Of a stretch of DNA of 49,217 nucleotides, positions 18,047 through 25,852 are shown piece by piece. Position numbers and translations under genes: made by a program. Under the pieces are notes generated by a model. That model was not told where the DNA came from. It did no database searches and was given only the letters and a program-made list of their open reading frames with translations. Source of the stretch: Mycobacterium sp. 1164966.3 (GTDB lineage Bacteria; Actinomycetota; Actinomycetes; Mycobacteriales; Mycobacteriaceae); assembly GCF_001665395.1 (NCBI RefSeq), contig NZ_LZSG01000020.1:1-49217 (forward strand), read 5' to 3'. Within the stretch, counting starts at the first letter, position 1; each line of letters begins with the position of its first letter.

Positions 18047-19057
18047 ATGCCTGAGGTCAGCGCCGGCTCACGGCTGAAGTCGTGGGGCTATGCATTGCGC
18101 ACCACCAATCCGCCACCGGACGGCCCCGTCGACGCGGTGACCCGCTGGCTCGTCGTCACCCGCGCGGCACTGCTGCCGATGACGCTGTTCTCCGGGCTGG
18201 TAGCCGCGCTGCTGGCGATCGGCAAGCCCGGGCTGGACTGGCGCTGGCTGGTCCTGGCCGTGGTGGGCATCACGTTGGCGCACACCGCCAACAACCTGAT
18301 GAACGACCTCTACGACACGCAGGTCGGCACCGACAGCGCCACCTACCCGCGCGCGCTCTACGCTCCGCACCCGGTGCTGTCCGGGCTGGTCAGCCGGCGC
18401 ACGCTGGGCCTGGCGATCCTGGCGGTGAATGTCGCGGACCTGGCCATCCTGGTCATCCTGACCTGGGCGCGCGGCTGGCCCGTCGTGGCCTTCGCGCTCA
18501 GCGGGTTCGTGCTGAGCGTCGCCTACACGGCTCCGCCGCTGCGGCTGAAGAAGCGTGGGCTCGGCGAGCCCGACGTGTTCGTGGTCTGGGGCCCGTTGAT
18601 GGTGTGCGGCACCTACTACTCTGCAGTCGGCGCGGTGGGCTGGGACGTGGTCCTGGCCTCGCTCCCCTACGGTTTGCTGTGCACCACGGTGCTGATGGGC
18701 AAGCACATCGACAAGATCCCCTACGACGAGCCGCTGGGCATTCGCACCGTGCCGGTGCTGCTCGGCGAGGGGCGTGCCCGGATGCTCACCCTGGGCATGA
18801 TGGCCGGCTTCTATGTGCTGATCGCCGGTGCGGTTGCGGTGCGGGCGATGCCTTGGCCGGCACTCGTGGTGGTCTTGGCGCTGCCCCGGCTGGTGAAAGT
18901 GTGGCCGTATTTCCGCCGGCCGCCGCCCGAGGAGCCGCCACCGAATTTCCCGGTGTGGCCGCTGTGGTATGCCGCACTGGCCTGGCTGCACGTCCGGCAG
19001 GCTGGTGCGCTGTTGGTGGTCGGGCTGGCGGTCGGAGCGGCTCTGCGCACATTGTGA
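18047..19057 (+). CDS. UbiA-family prenyltransferase-like membrane protein
   Basis: 336 residues, about eight membrane helices. Two Asp-rich motifs typical of UbiA enzymes are visible: NNLMNDLYDTQVGTDSA (NDxxD) after the second helix and GKHIDKIPYDEPLGIRT (DxxxD) in the later loop, which bind the Mg-diphosphate of an isoprenoid donor. AYTAPPLRLKKRGLGEPD resembles the MenA-type loop. Acceptor and prenyl donor are unknown. It is not the housekeeping menA neighbourhood. It follows the TetR gene after 16 bases and precedes pcaA. Confidence 0.85.
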   Translation: MPEVSAGSRLKSWGYALRTTNPPPDGPVDAVTRWLVVTRAALLPMTLFSGLVAALLAIGKPGLDWRWLVLAVVGITLAHTANNLMNDLYDTQVGTDSATYPRALYAPHPVLSGLVSRRTLGLAILAVNVADLAILVILTWARGWPVVAFALSGFVLSVAYTAPPLRLKKRGLGEPDVFVVWGPLMVCGTYYSAVGAVGWDVVLASLPYGLLCTTVLMGKHIDKIPYDEPLGIRTVPVLLGEGRARMLTLGMMAGFYVLIAGAVAVRAMPWPALVVVLALPRLVKVWPYFRRPPPEEPPPNFPVWPLWYAALAWLHVRQAGALLVVGLAVGAALRTL

Positions 19058-19169
19058 GTTCAGCGCCGCTAGCGGCTAGCATGCATTGATCGCATACGGG
19101 GGCTGGTTCTAGGGCGCGTCGATTGCTGCGCCATGAGCCTCCGTGACCCACAGAAAGGCTCTTCTCGTC

Positions 19170-20033
19170 ATGGCCGTGCAGCTCACGCCGCATTTTGGGA
19201 ATGTGCAAGCCCACTACGACCTATCCGACGACTTCTTCCGCCTGTTCCTCGACCCCAGCCAGACGTACAGCTGCGCCTACTTCGAGCGCGACGATATGAC
19301 GCTGCAGGAAGCCCAGCTCGCCAAGATCGACCTGGCCCTGGGCAAATTGGGGCTCGAGCCAGGGATGACGCTGCTGGACATCGGCTGCGGCTGGGGCGCC
19401 ACCATGCGGCGTGCCATCGAGAAGTACGACGTCAATGTCGTGGGGCTGACGTTGTCGGAAAACCAGGCCGCGCACGTCCAGCGCACGTTCGACGAGATGG
19501 ACACCTCCCGCAGCGCGCGGGTGCTGCTGGAAGGGTGGGAGAAGTTCGACGAGCCCGTCGACCGGATCGTGTCGATCGGTGCGTTCGAGCACTTCGGCCG
19601 GCAACGCTGGAGCCACTTCTTCAAGATGGCTTACAGCGTGTTGCCCAGCGACGGCGTCATGCTGCTGCACACCATCGTCCGTCCCAACTTCAAAGACGCA
19701 CGGGCCAAGGGCCTGACGCTGACCCACGAAGTCGTTCACTTCACCCAGTTCATCCTCGCCGAGATCTTTCCCGGCGGCTGGCTGCCGACTCCGGCGCTGG
19801 TCGAGGAGCACGCCGTCGAGGCGGGCTTCAGGCTGACCCGGGTCCAGTCGCTGCAGTTGCACTACGCGCGCACGCTGGACATGTGGGCCGCCGCGCTTCG
19901 GGCCAACCGCGAACAGGCCATCGCGATCCAGTCCGAGAAGGTCTACGACCGCTACATGAAGTACCTGACCGGCTGCGCCAAGCTGTTCCGCGAGGGTTAC
20001 ACCGACGTTGATCAGTTCACTTTGGAGAAGTAA
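19170..20033 (+). CDS. pcaA: mycolic acid cyclopropane synthase PcaA
   Basis: 287 residues, same length as Mtb PcaA (Rv0470c) and nearly identical in the N-terminal half. SAM-dependent enzyme adding the proximal cyclopropane of alpha-mycolates, important for cording and persistence. Motifs: QTYSCAYFERDDMTLQEAQ, SAM-binding LLDIGCGWGA (70-77), GAFEHFG, and the C-terminal YMKYLTGCAKLFREGYTDVDQFTLEK segment. The ATG at 19170 has AGAAAGG upstream; the open frame from 19143 is not conserved. It converges on fadB2 with one base between the stops. Mtb has umaA there. Confidence 0.95.
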   Translation: MAVQLTPHFGNVQAHYDLSDDFFRLFLDPSQTYSCAYFERDDMTLQEAQLAKIDLALGKLGLEPGMTLLDIGCGWGATMRRAIEKYDVNVVGLTLSENQAAHVQRTFDEMDTSRSARVLLEGWEKFDEPVDRIVSIGAFEHFGRQRWSHFFKMAYSVLPSDGVMLLHTIVRPNFKDARAKGLTLTHEVVHFTQFILAEIFPGGWLPTPALVEEHAVEAGFRLTRVQSLQLHYARTLDMWAAALRANREQAIAIQSEKVYDRYMKYLTGCAKLFREGYTDVDQFTLEK

Positions 20034-20034
20034 C

Positions 20035-20889
20035 TCAGTACGTGTAGAAACCGTGCCCGGACTTCCTGCCGAGCAGGCCCGCCTCGACCATCCGCAACAG
20101 CAATGGCGGCGGCCCGTATTGCGGCTCCTTGAATTCCTCGTACATCTTGTCGGCGATCAGTTTGACGGTGTCCAGCCCGATCAGGTCGGAAAGCCGCAGC
20201 GGGCCCATGGGGTGGGAGAGCCCGGCAACCACGGCCTTGTCGACGTCTTCGACGGATGCGAAGCCGCCCTCGACCATCCGGATCGCCGTCAGCAAGTAGG
20301 GCACCAGCAGCGCGTTCACCACGAAGCCGGACCGGTCGGAGCAGCGCACCACCTGTTTGCCCAGCACTGAGCTGGCAAACTCTTCCGTGCGCGCGGCAGC
20401 GGCCTTGTCGGTGACCAGCGTGCTCACCAGCTCGACCAGTGGCAACACCGGGACGGGGTTGAAGAAGTGCAGTCCGAGCACGCGCTGCGGGTTCTTGGTT
20501 GCCGCGGCGATCTTCATGATCGGGATGCTGGACGTGTTCGACGCCAGCACCGCGTCGGGGTCGGTGATAACCCGGTCGAGCTCGGCGAAGATGCCGGCCT
20601 TGACGGTCTCGTCTTCGACGACGGCCTCGATCACCAGCTGACGGTCGGCGAGGTCGGTCAGGCTGGTGGTGAAGGTCAGCTTGTCGAGTGCGCGGTCTCG
20701 CTCACGCTCGGTCACCTTGCCCGCGCTGACGCCCCGCTCCAGCGACTTGACGATGCGGTTGCGACCCGCGGTGATCAGCGCGTCGGTGGTCTCGAACACC
20801 GTCACGTCGACGCCGGCACGTACCGAGACCTCAGCGATGCCGGATCCCATCTGCCCGGCGCCGATTACCCCTACCCGGTCGATTGCCAT
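20035..20889 (-). CDS. fadB2: 3-hydroxybutyryl-CoA dehydrogenase FadB2
   Basis: 284 residues. NAD(P)-dependent interconversion of 3-hydroxybutyryl-CoA and acetoacetyl-CoA. Rossmann motif GVIGAGQMGSG (7-17), ASNTSSIPI, catalytic His in LGLHFFNPVPV, and the C-terminal GRKSGHGFYTY. Same strand as icl, 97 bases downstream of it, across a large hairpin. Links beta-oxidation to the glyoxylate pathway. Confidence 0.94.
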   Translation of the reverse strand: MAIDRVGVIGAGQMGSGIAEVSVRAGVDVTVFETTDALITAGRNRIVKSLERGVSAGKVTERERDRALDKLTFTTSLTDLADRQLVIEAVVEDETVKAGIFAELDRVITDPDAVLASNTSSIPIMKIAAATKNPQRVLGLHFFNPVPVLPLVELVSTLVTDKAAAARTEEFASSVLGKQVVRCSDRSGFVVNALLVPYLLTAIRMVEGGFASVEDVDKAVVAGLSHPMGPLRLSDLIGLDTVKLIADKMYEEFKEPQYGPPPLLLRMVEAGLLGRKSGHGFYTY

Positions 20890-20918
20890 TGACCACTCCT
20901 CTCATACGCGCATACGCG

Positions 20919-20976
20919 CGAGCAGACGCAAAATCACCTCATTTCGGGCAGAAATGGGTGATTTTGCGTCTGCTCG
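20919..20976 (-). terminator. 26-bp palindromic hairpin between icl and fadB2
   Basis: A perfect 20-bp inverted repeat (20919-20938 with 20957-20976) encloses a second 6-bp stem (20940-20945 with 20951-20956) and a 5-base loop (20946-20950); T20939 is the only bulge. It starts 11 bases beyond the icl stop on the minus strand. There is no U tract, so it may end icl transcription in a Rho- or hairpin-only way, stabilise the icl message, or be a dispersed palindromic repeat. Confidence 0.55.
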
Positions 20977-20986
20977 GCAGATTAAC

Positions 20987-22273
20987 TCAGTGGAACTGGC
21001 CCTCTTCGGTGGAGCCGGTCAGGGCGGTGGTCGACGACTTCGGGTCGACGGTGGTGGCGATCCGGTCGAAGTAGCCGGCACCGACCTCGCGCTGGTGCTT
21101 GGTCGCGGTGTAGCCCCGCTCCTCGGCGGCGAACTCCTGCTCCTGCAGCTCGACGTAGGCGCTCATCTGGTTGCGCGCGTAGCCGTACGCCAGGTCGAAC
21201 ATCGAGTAGTTCAGCGCGTGGAAGCCGGCCAGGGTGATGAATTGGAACTTGAAACCCATTGCGCCGAGCTCCTTCTGGAACCTCGCGATGGTCGCGTCGT
21301 CGAGGTGCTTCTTCCAGTTGAAGGACGGCGAGCAGTTGTAGGCCAGCATCTGGTCGGGGAACTCGCTCTTGACGCCCTCGGCGAACTTGCGGGCCAGCTC
21401 CAGGTCGGGCGTGCCGGTCTCCATCCAGATCAGATCCGCGTACGGCGCGTAGGCCTTCGCGCGGGCGATGCACGGCTCCAAGCCGTTCTTCACCCGATAG
21501 AAGCCCTCGGAAGTGCGCTCGCCGGTGATGAACGGGCGGTCGCGCTCGTCGACGTCGGAGGTGATCAGCGTGGCGGCCTCGGCGTCGGTGCGCGCGATGA
21601 CGACGGTCGGGACGTCGGCTACGTCAGCCGCGAGCCGGGCCGACGTCAAGGTGCGGATGTGCTGCTGGGTGGGGATCAGCACCTTGCCGCCCAGGTGGCC
21701 ACATTTCTTCTCCGAGGCCAGCTGGTCCTCCCAGTGCGAGCCGGCGACACCCGCGGCGATCATGGCCTTCTGCAGCTCGTAGACGTTGAGCGCGCCACCG
21801 AAGCCGGCCTCGCCGTCGGCGACGATCGGAGCGAGCCAGTTCTCCACCGACTTGTCGCCCTCGACCGCGGCGATCTCGTCGGCGCGCAGCAGCGCGTTGT
21901 TGATGCGACGGATGACCTGCGGCACCGAGTTGGCCGGGTAGAGGCTCTGGTCGGGGTAGGTGTGGCCGGAAAGGTTGGCGTCACCGGCGACCTGCCAGCC
22001 GGAGAGGTAGATGGCCTTGAGGCCGGCGCGCACCTGCTGCACGGCCATGTTGCCGGTGAGGGCGCCCAGCGCGTTCACGAACTCCAGGTCGTGCAGCTGA
22101 CGCCACAGCACCTCCGCGCCGCGACGGGCCAGGGTGTGCTCCTCGACGACGCTGCCCTGCAAGGCGACGACGTCCTTGGCCGAGTAGGTGCGGGTGACGT
22201 CCTTCCAGCGCGGGTTGGTGTCCCAATCGCGCTGGATCTGCTCAGCGCTCTTCGGGGTGCCGACGTCAGACAT
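20987..22273 (-). CDS. icl: isocitrate lyase (Icl1/AceA)
   Basis: 428 residues, the Mtb Icl1 length. Splits isocitrate to glyoxylate and succinate (glyoxylate shunt) and also acts as methylisocitrate lyase in propionyl-CoA disposal. The active-site loop KKCGH has C191. [18 protein letters not shown] and [15 protein letters not shown] are also visible. The ATG at 22273 has AAGGAG seven bases upstream. Upstream DNA carries RamB-type motifs, and ramB itself lies 1.2 kb away. fadB2 follows on the same strand. Confidence 0.97.
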   Translation of the reverse strand: MSDVGTPKSAEQIQRDWDTNPRWKDVTRTYSAKDVVALQGSVVEEHTLARRGAEVLWRQLHDLEFVNALGALTGNMAVQQVRAGLKAIYLSGWQVAGDANLSGHTYPDQSLYPANSVPQVIRRINNALLRADEIAAVEGDKSVENWLAPIVADGEAGFGGALNVYELQKAMIAAGVAGSHWEDQLASEKKCGHLGGKVLIPTQQHIRTLTSARLAADVADVPTVVIARTDAEAATLITSDVDERDRPFITGERTSEGFYRVKNGLEPCIARAKAYAPYADLIWMETGTPDLELARKFAEGVKSEFPDQMLAYNCSPSFNWKKHLDDATIARFQKELGAMGFKFQFITLAGFHALNYSMFDLAYGYARNQMSAYVELQEQEFAAEERGYTATKHQREVGAGYFDRIATTVDPKSSTTALTGSTEEGQFH

Positions 22274-22390
22274 GGATAACTCCTTAACGGTCTTCACTGA
22301 CTGGGTTCCAAGTGAGGCTCAAGGCTTGACTTCACTGGTGTGCTAACACGACCCTGACACAGGCCATTCCTGCTGGTCCACCCATTTCAC

Positions 22391-22437
22391 TTGCGAATTT
22401 TGGCTATGACTGGTGGTCATTTTGCGAATCTTGCGAA
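22391..22437 (-). promoter_or_regulatory. TTGCGAA repeats upstream of icl (candidate RamB sites)
   Basis: TTGCGAA occurs three times, at 22391-22397, 22422-22428 and 22431-22437, about 120-165 bases upstream of the icl start. The RamB box known from Corynebacterium contains TTTGCAAA-type sequence, differing by one base from these repeats. RamB control of icl is known in Mtb; these exact bases are inferred sites. Confidence 0.35.
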
Positions 22438-22505
22438 GGCACGCAAACACTTGACCGTTTCAGAAACTACCCGCCAGTAACCAGAATGCGCAGGTCAGCG
22501 GACAA

Positions 22506-22530
22506 TTAACCGGGACGCTTGTCCGGTTAA
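22506..22530 (-). terminator. hairpin overlapping the thioesterase stop codon
   Basis: TTAACCGGGAC (22506-22516) pairs with GTCCGGTTAA (22521-22530), with one bulged G and a GCTT loop. The right arm includes the TAA stop of the thioesterase gene. No long T run follows (TTAATTG). A likely terminator insulating icl from the upstream gene. Confidence 0.45.
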
Positions 22531-23321
22531 AGGGAGAACAGCGCAGCGACGGCTTTCGTCTCGTCGCCGACGGCATATGTGAGCGTTGTAACAGCGCGAT
22601 CGGTCAGTCCGGAACCGAACTTCTCGGTGGATCCGGCGGGGTGGACATGCGAGATGATTTCGAGCTTGTCACCCAGCGCCACTGGTGCCTCATGCTCGAT
22701 CGTGACCCGCAGTGGCCCGGCCAGCAGCTCGGGGTGGGAGGCCAGGTAGTCCTCGACCACGCTCCAATAGACCGAGTTGTTCATGTGGTCGAACAAGTCG
22801 ATGTCGGTGACCCGGACCGGGAATTCGTGGATCTCGGACGCGTCATCGCGGCTGCCGGGCTTCAGGTAACCCTTCCAGCGCAGCCGGTCGACCGAGGTGG
22901 TCTTGTGCAAGCCCGCCAGGAAGTCGTCGGCGATTCGGGCCGGCATCTCGGTCTCCCGGTTGACGTGGATCCAGAACGCCTCGGATTCGATCAGGCCGCC
23001 CTTGCGCCCGTCTATCCGGACCCGCATCTCGCACCACCGGTTGGAGGTGCCCGAACACCAGCGCCGGCACCGCAGCATGTCCTGAAATTCGATCGGGCGA
23101 ATCAGGTCGACCATGGTGCGCCGGACGATCCACAGCGGGTGGGTCTCCTCGAAGCCCATCTCCCGCAGCTGGTCCTGGCCGATGTCCTGGATGTGCCGGC
23201 AGGCCGCGTCCAGGCGCAGCCGGCCGGTGCGGTCGATGTCGGCCACCCGCAGCGGCCACTCGCGATCGAACACATCGGGGCTGCCGTCGGGCACCGGCAT
23301 CATTGTTTTGTCCAGGCTCAC
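22527..23321 (-). CDS. acyl-ACP thioesterase, FatA-type (Rv0466 orthologue)
   Basis: 264 residues, identical length to Mtb Rv0466. Double hotdog fold: the N-terminal half has EWPLRVADIDRTGRLRLDA and ETHPLWIVRRTMVDL. The C-terminal half has FPVRVTDIDLFDHMNNSVYWSV with the Asp/Asn/His residues typical of plant FatA-like thioesterases. It would release free fatty acid from acyl carrier protein. GTG start at 23321 with a GGGAG site eight bases upstream. Divergent from ramB over 147 bases. Confidence 0.9.
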   Translation of the reverse strand: MSLDKTMMPVPDGSPDVFDREWPLRVADIDRTGRLRLDAACRHIQDIGQDQLREMGFEETHPLWIVRRTMVDLIRPIEFQDMLRCRRWCSGTSNRWCEMRVRIDGRKGGLIESEAFWIHVNRETEMPARIADDFLAGLHKTTSVDRLRWKGYLKPGSRDDASEIHEFPVRVTDIDLFDHMNNSVYWSVVEDYLASHPELLAGPLRVTIEHEAPVALGDKLEIISHVHPAGSTEKFGSGLTDRAVTTLTYAVGDETKAVAALFSL

Positions 23322-23419
23322 GGCTAAAACTCCCGCATTCGGCGTATCTCCCCCTATTTCTGATGCGAATCATGCCAATGGCAGCGTGGATATTCCAAAA
23401 TTCGGCACCCCGACGCGCG

Positions 23420-23461
23420 TGCAAAGTCTGCCAATCAAGCATTAACAGTGCAGCGTAGGCT
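23420..23461 (+). promoter_or_regulatory. ramB promoter region: -10 hexamer and RamB-like box
   Basis: TAGGCT (23456-23461) ends seven bases before the ramB GTG at 23469, predicting a leaderless message. Upstream, TGCAAAGTCTG (23420-23430) resembles the RamB box core TGCAAAGT. Self-repression of RamB is known in related bacteria. The site also lies upstream of the divergent thioesterase. Confidence 0.4.
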
Positions 23462-23468
23462 GGGTCGA

Positions 23469-24896
23469 GTGTCCAAAACGTTCGTCGGCTCACGGGTGCG
23501 CCAACTGCGCAACGAGCGGGGTTTCAGTCAAGCCGCATTGGCCCAGATGCTCGAGATCTCGCCGAGTTACCTCAATCAGATCGAACACGACGTGCGGCCC
23601 TTGACGGTGGCAGTCCTGCTGCGCATCACCGAGGTGTTCGGGGTGGACGCGACCTTCTTCGCCCCGCAAGACGACACGCGGCTGGTCGCCGAACTGCGCG
23701 AAGTGACCATGGACCGCGATTTGGACATCAACGTGGACCCGACGGAGGTCGCCGAGATGGTCAGCGCTCATCCCACGCTGGCTCGCGCGGTCGTCAACCT
23801 GCACCGGCGCTACCGGATCACCACCGCGCAGCTGGCGGCCGCCACCGAGGAGCGCTTCTTCGACGGCAGCAGTGGCAGCGGATCGATCACCATGCCGCAC
23901 GAAGAGGTCCGCGACTACTTCTACGAGCGCCAGAACTACCTGCACGAGCTCGACACCGCGGCCGAAGACCTGACCACGCAGCTGCGGATGCATCACGGCG
24001 ACCTGGCCCGGGAGCTGCCCCGGCGGCTCACCGAGGTGCACGGGGTGCGCATCACCAAGCGCATCGACCTCGGTGACACCGTGCTGCACCGCTACGACCC
24101 CAAGACCAAGACGCTGGAGATCAGCAATCACCTCTCGTCGGGCCAACAGGTGTTCAAGATGGCCGCCGAATTGGCCTATCTCGAGTTCGGCGAGCTGATC
24201 GACTCCATGGTGGAGGACGGCAAGTTCACCAGCGCCGAATCACGCACCCTGGCCAGGCTCGGGCTGGCCAACTACTTCGCTGCCGCCGCGGTGCTGCCGT
24301 ACCGGCAGTTTCACGACGTGGCCGAGAACTTCCGCTACGACGTCGAGCGGCTGTCGGCGTTCTACTCGGTGAGCTACGAGACCATCGCGCACCGGCTGTC
24401 CACGCTGCAGCGGCCCTCGATGCGCGGGGTGCCGTTCTCGTTCGTCCGGGTAGACCGGGCCGGCAATATGTCAAAACGGCAGTCCGCCACGGGCTTTCAC
24501 TTCTCCTCCAGCGGAGGCACCTGCCCGTTGTGGAACGTCTACGAGACCTTCGCCAACCCGGGCAAGATCTTGGTGCAGATCGCGCAGATGCCCGACGGCC
24601 GCAACTACCTCTGGGTGGCCCGCACGGTAGAGCGCCGCGCTGCCCGGTATGGTCAGCCCGGTAAGACCTTCGCGATCGGGCTGGGCTGCGAACTTCGCCA
24701 CGCCCACCGGCTCGTCTACTCGGAAGGACTCGACTTGTCGGGGGATCCAGGGAAAATCGCCACACCGATCGGCGCGGGTTGCCGCGTCTGTGAACGCGAC
24801 AGGTGTCCGCAGCGGGCCTTCCCCGCGCTGGGGCGCGCACTCGATCTTGACGAGCATCGCAGTACGGTGTCGCCCTATCTGGTGCTCCAGCCGTGA
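23469..24896 (+). CDS. ramB: regulator of acetate/propionate metabolism RamB
   Basis: 475 residues. An XRE helix-turn-helix at the N-terminus (RQLRNERGFSQAALAQMLEISPSYLNQIEHD) and a long C-terminal part with an IrrE/peptidase-like region and a Cys-rich end (CRVCERDRCPQRAFP). Represses icl1 in Mtb on rich carbon sources. The GTG at 23469 (VSKTFVGSRVR) matches the Mtb start and has a -10 hexamer placed for leaderless transcription; the frame from 23448 is not needed. Ends in a GTGA overlap with the next gene. Confidence 0.95.
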   Translation: MSKTFVGSRVRQLRNERGFSQAALAQMLEISPSYLNQIEHDVRPLTVAVLLRITEVFGVDATFFAPQDDTRLVAELREVTMDRDLDINVDPTEVAEMVSAHPTLARAVVNLHRRYRITTAQLAAATEERFFDGSSGSGSITMPHEEVRDYFYERQNYLHELDTAAEDLTTQLRMHHGDLARELPRRLTEVHGVRITKRIDLGDTVLHRYDPKTKTLEISNHLSSGQQVFKMAAELAYLEFGELIDSMVEDGKFTSAESRTLARLGLANYFAAAAVLPYRQFHDVAENFRYDVERLSAFYSVSYETIAHRLSTLQRPSMRGVPFSFVRVDRAGNMSKRQSATGFHFSSSGGTCPLWNVYETFANPGKILVQIAQMPDGRNYLWVARTVERRAARYGQPGKTFAIGLGCELRHAHRLVYSEGLDLSGDPGKIATPIGAGCRVCERDRCPQRAFPALGRALDLDEHRSTVSPYLVLQP

Positions 24897-25456
24897 CGGG
24901 CAGCCAGATCGCCCGGATCCCGTCCGGCGGCTTCCGCGAGCTGGGGCCGATCAACTGGGTCATGGCAAAGCTGGCGGCGCGCAAGGTGCGCGCACCGGAG
25001 ATGCATCTGTTCACCACCCTGGGACAGCGTCGGCTGCTGTTCTGGACGTGGTCGATCTACAGCGGCCGACTGCTTCGGGGCCGGCTGCCGGCGATCGACA
25101 CCGAACTGGTGATCCTGCGTGTCGCGCATCTGCGGTCCTGCGAATACGAGCTGCAGCACCACCGCACCATGGCGCGCGCCAAGGGCCTGAACGCGGATCT
25201 GCAGGCCACCATCTTCGCCTGGCCGGACGTAGCGGCAAAGGCCCGCAACTGCCTCTCCGCGCGCCAGCAGGCACTGCTGCAGGCGACCGACGAATTCGTC
25301 AAGGACCGCACCATCACCGATGAGACCTGGCAGCGGTTGGCGGCCCACCTGGATCGCCGACAGCTGATCGAATTCTGCTTGCTGGCAAGCCAATACGACG
25401 GGCTCGCCGCCACCATGCATGCTCTTGAGATCCCGCTGGACAACCCGCGCGGCTAG
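24893..25456 (+). CDS. carboxymuconolactone decarboxylase/AhpD-like protein (Rv0464c orthologue)
   Basis: 187 residues. All-helical CMD fold with the core LRVAHLRSCEYELQHHRTMAR, where AhpD enzymes have CxxC...H. Here one Cys and two His remain, so a classical CxxC disulfide reaction is unlikely. Starts at a GTG overlapping the ramB TGA, so it is translated with ramB. Function unknown; redox or decarboxylase-like activity possible. Confidence 0.87.
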   Translation: MTGSQIARIPSGGFRELGPINWVMAKLAARKVRAPEMHLFTTLGQRRLLFWTWSIYSGRLLRGRLPAIDTELVILRVAHLRSCEYELQHHRTMARAKGLNADLQATIFAWPDVAAKARNCLSARQQALLQATDEFVKDRTITDETWQRLAAHLDRRQLIEFCLLASQYDGLAATMHALEIPLDNPRG

Positions 25457-25471
25457 GGGGCGGCGCAGACA

Positions 25472-25535
25472 CGTCGAACGTGGGGGATATGTATGAGTTC
25501 TTATGGTTTTTCGTCCATTGGGCCCACGTTCGACG
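25472..25535. terminator. inverted repeat between convergent genes
   Basis: A perfect 13-bp inverted repeat (25472-25484 with 25523-25535) surrounds a 38-base, AT-richer loop. It fills the 99-base gap between the stops of the CMD-like gene and the convergent Rv0463-like gene, so a bidirectional terminator is plausible. The loop is long for a simple terminator, and a short hydrophobic frame (MYEFLWFFVHW...) runs through it. Confidence 0.4.
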
Positions 25536-25555
25536 CGGCGCAGCTAACGGCCGTC

Positions 25556-25846
25556 TCACAGATAGATGTTGGCCAGCACCGCCAACGCCAGCACCACCGG
25601 AAGTATCGGCAGGCCGAATGCGAACGCCGCGCCGAAATATCTACGGCGCCAACGCATCAGCGTGCCCCCCACCACCGCGCCGACCGCCAGTGCCACGGAC
25701 AGCAGCAATACCGCCAAGCTCCACTTGCTGACTGTGGTGAGGGATTCGCCGACCGAAATGGCGATTAGCCACAGCACATAGCCGGCGACCAAACCGGCAG
25801 TCGCGCCCACGATCTTGGCCGGGGTATGGCTCTGAGTGGTTTTCAT
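25556..25846 (-). CDS. small membrane protein (Rv0463 orthologue)
   Basis: 96 residues with three hydrophobic segments (about 8-32, 40-62, 75-95), beginning MKTTQSHTPAKIVGATAG. Matches the Mtb Rv0463 position and size. It follows lpdC by only six bases on the same strand, so it is co-transcribed. Function unknown. Confidence 0.85.
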   Translation of the reverse strand: MKTTQSHTPAKIVGATAGLVAGYVLWLIAISVGESLTTVSKWSLAVLLLSVALAVGAVVGGTLMRWRRRYFGAAFAFGLPILPVVLALAVLANIYL

Positions 25847-25852
25847 AGCTGC

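Noticed and set aside
20666..22279. A 537-codon plus-strand frame opposite icl and fadB2
   Set aside because: Shadow frame typical of high-GC DNA: it spans two real genes and their gap and has no recognisable domain.
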